Below the pieces are notes generated by a model, which made no database searches, was not told the DNA's origin, and saw nothing but the letters and a program-made list of their open reading frames with translations. 10,355 nt of DNA from JBEKYH01 sp049511115 (lineage in GTDB: Bacteria; Planctomycetota; Phycisphaerae; Tepidisphaerales; Tepidisphaeraceae). The translations under genes and the position numbers were made by a program. Of the stretch, positions 6,311 to 10,355 are shown one piece after another (position 1 is the stretch's first letter; each line of letters opens with the position of its first letter). The stretch is from contig JBEKYH010000142.1 in the NCBI GenBank assembly GCA_049511115.1, positions 1 to 10,355 of the forward strand, written 5' to 3'.

Positions 6311-8017
6311 ATGAGAAACAACATCGCGTGGGCCGCACTGCCGGCGCTTGGCATCGCCTTGGCTTGTTCAATCGCACTCGCGCAGGATGCGCCCACTACA
6401 GCGCCGACGCGCGAACAATTGCGCCTGGCCGCGATCCGCACCCCGGCCGCTCCGTCCACGCCGCGCATCAATGGCCCGCGCATCTTCGGCGCTCGCCCGG
6501 GGCATGCGTTCTTTTATCACATCCCCGTCACCGGCGACCGCCCCATCACTTATAGCGCCCAGGGCCTCCCCGCCGGTCTGACGCTTGACCCCGCCACCGG
6601 CAACATCACCGGCCAAACCAGCGACGCCGGAACTCACGCGATCACCTTGACCGCCACCAACGCGCAGGGAACGGCAACCACCCCCTTCTCCATCGTCGTC
6701 GGCCCGACCATCTGCCTCACCCCGCCGATGGGGTGGAACTCGTGGAATTTCTTCGCCGCCAAAATCGACGACCCAAAAACGCGCGGCGCTGCCGATTCCA
6801 TGGTGAACACCGGCCTGGTCGATCACGGCTGGACGTACATTAATATCGACGACACATGGGAAATCCGCGCCCAGGGCGGCGCTGTCGGACGCGATGCCGA
6901 TGGGCGCATCTTGACCAACTCCAAATTCCCCGACATGAAGGCCCTCTCCGACTACGTCCATTCCAAGGGCCTCAAATTCGGCATCTACTCCTCGCCCGGC
7001 CCCACGACGTGCGCCGGTTACTTCGCCACGTATCAACATGAAGACCAGGACGCCCAATCCTACGCCGACTGGGGCGTGGACTATGTGAAATACGATTGGT
7101 GCTCCTACGGCACGATCGCCGCGAAGATTACTCTTGATAAATACGGCGAACTGTTGTCCCCCGACGACGCCGCCAAACTGAAAGACCTCAGCGCCCAGCA
7201 GGCGGCTTTGCCTCCGCGCAATCGGCGCACGGCCGACCAAAACACGCAAGCCCGCCAGCTCACCATGGACATCAACGCCCTTGAAGCCAAGATCGACCCG
7301 GCCAAGAAAAAAGCCATCGACCTGGCCATCCTCCAGGCCCCCTACGCATTGTTCCGCCAATCGCTCGACAAGGTCAATCGCGATATCGTCTATTCCCTCT
7401 GCCAGTACGGCAACGGTGACGTCTGGACCTGGGGCGATTCCGTCGGCGGCAATCTCTGGCGCACCACCGGCGACATCAACGCCACCTGGAACCGCATGGC
7501 CACCATCGGCTTTGGCCAAAACGCCCACGCCCCCTACGCCGGTCCGGGACATTGGAACGATCCCGACATGCTCGAAGTCGGCAATGGCAACCTCACGCCC
7601 GATGAGAATTACACGCACATGACTCTTTGGTGCATGTTGGCCGCCCCCCTGCTGATCGGCTGCGACATGCCCAACATGGACAAATTCACGGTCAGCCTGT
7701 TTTCCAATGATGAGGTTCTGGCCGTCGATCAAGATGCGCTTGGCAAGCAAGGCACGCGCCTCAAAGCCGACGGAACCAGCGAGGTTTGGACCAAGCCGCT
7801 GGCTGATGGAACGACGGCTGTCGCCCTATTCAATCGCGGCTCCGAACCGGCCACCATCTCCGCCACGTGGTTGGAATTGAAAATCGATCCTCTCCAGCCC
7901 ATCCGCGATCTCTGGCGGCAGACCGATCTCACGCCAACGCAGGACGCGCTCTCCGCGACCGTCAACGCCCACGGCGCCGAACTGTACCGTATAGGTAGCC
8001 CGCGCGCGGGGCAGTAA
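6311..8017 (+). CDS. Secreted alpha-galactosidase, glycoside hydrolase family 27, with N-terminal Ig-like domain
   Basis: The 568-residue product starts with a signal peptide (residues 1-24, hydrophobic core ending ALA before QDAP). Residues about 50-130 form a putative Ig (He_PIG-type) domain, with GLPAGLTLDPATGNITGQ as its hallmark. The GH27 (beta/alpha)8 barrel follows: PPMGWNSWN (138-146), NIDDTW (178-183, galactose-binding aspartates), VKYDWC with the predicted nucleophile Asp262, WRTTGDI with the predicted acid/base Asp388, and GPGHWNDPDMLEVGNGNL (411-428). A small C-terminal beta domain covers about 470-560. GH27 enzymes hydrolyse terminal alpha-galactose from melibiose, raffinose or galactomannan side chains with retention. 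Both catalytic residues are present. About 65 to 70 extra residues, charged and helical in character, separate the barrel strands at about 268-340. No carbohydrate-binding module is visible. GAGG and GGAAGGA precede the ATG. Alpha-N-acetylgalactosaminidase is an alternative activity. Confidence 0.93.
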   Translation: MRNNIAWAALPALGIALACSIALAQDAPTTAPTREQLRLAAIRTPAAPSTPRINGPRIFGARPGHAFFYHIPVTGDRPITYSAQGLPAGLTLDPATGNITGQTSDAGTHAITLTATNAQGTATTPFSIVVGPTICLTPPMGWNSWNFFAAKIDDPKTRGAADSMVNTGLVDHGWTYINIDDTWEIRAQGGAVGRDADGRILTNSKFPDMKALSDYVHSKGLKFGIYSSPGPTTCAGYFATYQHEDQDAQSYADWGVDYVKYDWCSYGTIAAKITLDKYGELLSPDDAAKLKDLSAQQAALPPRNRRTADQNTQARQLTMDINALEAKIDPAKKKAIDLAILQAPYALFRQSLDKVNRDIVYSLCQYGNGDVWTWGDSVGGNLWRTTGDINATWNRMATIGFGQNAHAPYAGPGHWNDPDMLEVGNGNLTPDENYTHMTLWCMLAAPLLIGCDMPNMDKFTVSLFSNDEVLAVDQDALGKQGTRLKADGTSEVWTKPLADGTTAVALFNRGSEPATISATWLELKIDPLQPIRDLWRQTDLTPTQDALSATVNAHGAELYRIGSPRAGQ

Positions 8018-8021
8018 ACGC

Positions 8022-8660
8022 ATGACCGACGGCGCCCCCGATTTTCCCTTTAACATTTCACGCCTCTTCCCCGTCTCATCAGGCGGACAGTCGAGCATTG
8101 ACCTGCGGCTCGGCGGAAAAGCGCCTGTGGATCGCCAAACTTTCGATCGACTGGTGCTTGAGCACCTGCCTGCCGCCCAGCGGTTTGCGGTCCGCCTGAC
8201 CGGGCAGCCCGACGCCGCGCAGGATGTGGTGCAGGATGCGCTCGTCAACGCCTCGCGCCGCTGGACAACTTTCCAGGGCCGCTCGGCTTTTAAGACTTGG
8301 CTCTTTCAGATCGTCGTGCATGCGTTTCGTGACGATCTGGAGCGCCGATCGCGCCGGCCGGCGAGCGCGATGGAAGATGAGCCGCCCGACCGGCGCGCCA
8401 ATGATCCGGCGGTGCTGGCCGCTTCGGCGGAACTGGGCCGCATCGTCGCCGCCGCCGTCTCGAATCTGCCGCCGCGGCAGCGCGAAGTCATGGTGCTGCA
8501 CACATATGAGGAACTGAATGATCTGGAACTCGCGGCCGTGCTGGATATCACGCCGCAAAATGTGCGGACGACTCTCCACCTGGCCCGCGAACGACTGCGA
8601 CAGGTTTTGCGCCCCTATTTGATTGAGACCGGCGATGGCAACCGACCGACGACAACCTGA
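8022..8660 (+). CDS. ECF-type RNA polymerase sigma factor
   Basis: The 212-residue protein has sigma region 2 at about 42-112 (QPDAAQDVVQDALVNASRRW for core binding, then SAFKTWLFQIVVHAFRDDLE for -10 recognition) and region 4 at about 136-196 (NLPPRQREVMVLHTYEEL, then the helix-turn-helix LAAVLDITPQNVRTTLHLAR for -35 contact). Regions 1 and 3 are absent, so it is an ECF (group 4) sigma factor directing polymerase to a special promoter set. The ATG at 8022 lies 4 nt after the GH27 stop but leaves about 40 residues before region 2, without homology I can see. A GTG at 8127 would give the normal ECF length with 35 fewer residues; neither site has a strong ribosome sequence, so the start is uncertain. 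The next gene overlaps its end by 26 nt and encodes a candidate anti-sigma factor. Confidence 0.92.
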   Translation: MTDGAPDFPFNISRLFPVSSGGQSSIDLRLGGKAPVDRQTFDRLVLEHLPAAQRFAVRLTGQPDAAQDVVQDALVNASRRWTTFQGRSAFKTWLFQIVVHAFRDDLERRSRRPASAMEDEPPDRRANDPAVLAASAELGRIVAAAVSNLPPRQREVMVLHTYEELNDLELAAVLDITPQNVRTTLHLARERLRQVLRPYLIETGDGNRPTTT

Positions 8661-9576
8661 AGACGAATTCGATCCGCTGGATCGGCTGTTGGCCCAGGCC
8701 CGCTGGGAGGAGCCGGAAGCGGAAACGATGCGGAAACTGCGCCGGCAGTGGAATTCCCTTTCAAACCCTGAGCACCGTTTCACCTGGCCTCGGTTAGTCG
8801 CTATGGCGGCGGCCGTCGCATTTGCAGCCACCGCTCTACCGATGCTTCGATATATGCAGCGCCAACCGGCGGCGATTTCGCGTCAACCCACGATAACCGC
8901 CTCAACCTTGACGATTGAGCCGCTGGCCCTCAGCCGCCCAGCGACGAATCTCGAAGTGGCGATGCTGCGTCTTTCTGAGCCGACGCAAAAGAAAACGGTC
9001 CGGATCATGCCCCAAGGCGTGCCGCTGATCCCGCTGGTCACCGGCTGGGGCGTTAATGTACCGATGACGCAGCCCACGCAGGTCGCGACGACCATCGCCT
9101 CGCCTCCCGCCGATCCGGCGTCGCTGATTCGGACTGCGGCTGCTGATCCAAAGGATCGCGATCATGCCCTCGACGAGCTTTCGGCATTGGGACCGGCCCG
9201 CGCTGGAAATGCGATGTTCAACCTCGTCGCCGCTCCCTCCACGTCGCAAGCCGCGACCGCCGCCGTCTGTAAAAACGCGCCGGCCTGGACCGATGCGCTC
9301 TTTGCCGCGCTGGGCGACGCGAGAACCGCCGTTCGCCAGTCCGCTGCCAACGCCCTGGCGCAAATCGACGGACCAGTCGTCACGGCGCGTCTAACCAATA
9401 TGGCCCAAGCCGGCGTGCATCGCCGCGAAGCGGTCGCCGCGCTGGTGCAAATTCACTCGCCCCAGGCCCGGCAATTCATCGCCGCCGCCGCCGAAGCGCC
9501 GGGGCTGAGCGCGATCGTTCGCTCGGCGTTGGTTCAGTACCAGGAAGTGCATTCTCAAACCGGAGTCGTGCAATGA
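8635..9576 (+). CDS. Single-span membrane protein with HEAT-like exported domain, candidate anti-sigma factor
   Basis: I chose the ATG at 8635 over a TTG at 8623 that would add four residues. The 313-residue product has a charged cytoplasmic N-terminus (1-48, including DPLDRLLAQARWEEPEAETM), one membrane span at about 52-70 (RLVAMAAAVAFAATALPML), a Pro/Thr/Ser-rich linker to about 160, and an Ala/Leu-rich C-terminal part (160-305) with HEAT-like helical pairs such as DALFAALGDARTAVRQSAAN. Overlap with the sigma gene, the small cytosolic segment and the single span are the usual layout of an anti-sigma factor, here facing outward with a protein-binding HEAT fold. The N-terminus has no His or Cys, so the zinc-type HxxxCxxC motif is absent, and I cannot show sigma binding from sequence. 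It overlaps the next gene by 4 nt (ATGA). The architecture is clear; the role is inferred. Confidence 0.8.
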   Translation: MATDRRQPEDEFDPLDRLLAQARWEEPEAETMRKLRRQWNSLSNPEHRFTWPRLVAMAAAVAFAATALPMLRYMQRQPAAISRQPTITASTLTIEPLALSRPATNLEVAMLRLSEPTQKKTVRIMPQGVPLIPLVTGWGVNVPMTQPTQVATTIASPPADPASLIRTAAADPKDRDHALDELSALGPARAGNAMFNLVAAPSTSQAATAAVCKNAPAWTDALFAALGDARTAVRQSAANALAQIDGPVVTARLTNMAQAGVHRREAVAALVQIHSPQARQFIAAAAEAPGLSAIVRSALVQYQEVHSQTGVVQ

Positions 9577-10355
9577 ATCGCAAAACCGTCGTCAGCGTCG
9601 CAGTCGCCGCCGTTTCATCAGGGATTCTGGTCCTGCAATCACGGGCTGCGGACGCGCCTGTGCAACCCACGGCGGCGACGACCCCAGACACGCAAACGCG
9701 CGTCTATGACGTGCGGGACTTAACCCTGCAAATAGCGGATTATCCATTGAGCGGCGCCTTGGTTTCACCGACCGCGATTGGTCAGGCCGGCGAGGGTAAC
9801 ACGTCTATCAACCAGACAAACCAGGTGGGAATGCAGACAAATTTTGTCGGCAGTAATTCCGGTGGTAATCAGCCGCCCAGACCACTGACACCGATAGAGA
9901 ACCTGACCAAGGCAATTACCGACACCGTTAACACCGACTCCTGGAAAACCAATGGCGGAACCGTTGGAGCGATCTCTTCCGTCAACGGCGAATTGCTCGT
10001 CACGCAGACGCCGGAAAACCTGAAGAAAGTTGACGATATCCTTCAACAACTCAGGAGCGGAAAGCCCCCGACGGTGCGCGTGCGGGCCGATTGGATTCTC
10101 CTGCAGCCAGAAAAAGTGGATGGCCTTCTGAAAAATGGCCGCGACGACAAATCAGCCCTCCCGGAAATCAGCCGCGACGCGCTCGACAAAATGGCCGCGG
10201 CGGCGCCGCATTACACGGCCAACGTGTCCTGCTTCAGCGGCCAGACCGTGCATCTGGCTTCAGGCCGCGCCAGGACGTTTATTGACCAGGCCTCCCCCGT
10301 CGTTGCCCAATCTGCCGTCGGTTACCAGGTGTCACCTGAGATCGTTCAGTACGGT
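9573..10355 (+). CDS. Exported protein resembling secretin N-domains, 3' part beyond window
   Basis: The frame from the ATG at 9573 is open for 261 codons to the right edge, so the C-terminus is missing. Residues 1-25 are a signal peptide ending SRA before ADAP. VYDVRDLTLQIADYP (44-58) and the block TDSWKTNGGTVGAIS (121-135), GELLVTQTPENLKKVDDILQ (139-158) resemble the N0/N1-type ring-building domains of secretins such as GspD and PilQ. In planctomycetes this pattern occurs in exported proteins that are not always full secretins; the outer-membrane channel domain, if any, would lie outside the window. Residues 60-104 form an Asn/Gln/Gly-rich linker between the first strand motif and the rest. 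The ATGA overlap with the HEAT protein gene implies coupled translation, so the sigma factor, HEAT protein and this protein are probably made together. Confidence 0.78.
   Translation, partial: MNRKTVVSVAVAAVSSGILVLQSRAADAPVQPTAATTPDTQTRVYDVRDLTLQIADYPLSGALVSPTAIGQAGEGNTSINQTNQVGMQTNFVGSNSGGNQPPRPLTPIENLTKAITDTVNTDSWKTNGGTVGAISSVNGELLVTQTPENLKKVDDILQQLRSGKPPTVRVRADWILLQPEKVDGLLKNGRDDKSALPEISRDALDKMAAAAPHYTANVSCFSGQTVHLASGRARTFIDQASPVVAQSAVGYQVSPEIVQYG

Noticed and set aside
6368..7750. A 460-codon open frame on the minus strand opposite the GH27 gene
   Set aside because: It has no recognisable domain and is antisense to a gene with intact catalytic motifs. Its Gly/Val/Asp-rich composition is what the complement of GC-rich coding DNA produces.
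8623..8634. TTG start at 8623 for the HEAT-like membrane protein
   Set aside because: It adds only four residues and is a rare start codon. The in-frame ATG at 8635 is preferred, though the ribosome site is weak for both.
9573..10355. Calling the right-edge gene a full type II/IV secretin
   Set aside because: Only a signal peptide and N-domain-like segments are visible; the channel-forming C-terminal domain that defines a secretin is not in the window.

Overview
The window is about 10.4 kb of GC-rich, gene-dense bacterial DNA. Several features suggest a planctomycete, most likely of the Phycisphaerae type: TPR proteins with SPINDLY/OGT-like glycosyltransferase domains, an ECF sigma factor followed by a membrane-anchored HEAT-repeat protein, a secretin N-domain-like exported protein, and a secreted alpha-galactosidase with an N-terminal Ig-like domain. 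This assignment rests on gene content and protein style only; there is no rRNA or other marker here.

The window splits into two divergent, tightly packed gene sets that share one control region of about 170 bases (5759-5928). The leftward set runs, in order of transcription: a polytopic membrane protein of unknown function with a GTG start (5758-4373), a cytoplasmic GH4 alpha-galactosidase closely resembling MelA (4368-3082), a complete TPR/GT41 glycosyltransferase (3060-1093), and a second paralogous TPR/GT41 gene cut by the left edge (1096-1). The gaps are 4 nt, 21 nt and a 4-nt ATGA overlap, so it looks like one operon. A perfect TATAAT -10 box lies about 60 nt upstream of its first gene.

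The rightward set runs: a stand-alone tRNA-binding (MetRS C-terminal/CsaA-like) protein (5929-6279), a secreted GH27 alpha-galactosidase (6311-8017), an ECF-type sigma factor (8022-8660), a single-span membrane protein with a HEAT-like exported domain that is a candidate anti-sigma factor (8635-9576), and an exported protein resembling the N-domain of secretins, cut by the right edge (9573-10355). The gaps are 31 nt, 4 nt, a 26-nt overlap and a 4-nt overlap.

The clearest functional theme is alpha-galactoside use. A secreted, retaining GH27 enzyme lies beside a cytoplasmic, NAD/metal-dependent GH4 enzyme, two unrelated folds for the same bond in two compartments. The sigma/HEAT/secretin-like trio behind the GH27 gene could be a sensing or export module, but its link to sugar use is inferred from position only. 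I see no RNA genes, mobile elements, CRISPR arrays or convincing hairpin terminators, and no gene-free stretch over 300 bases.
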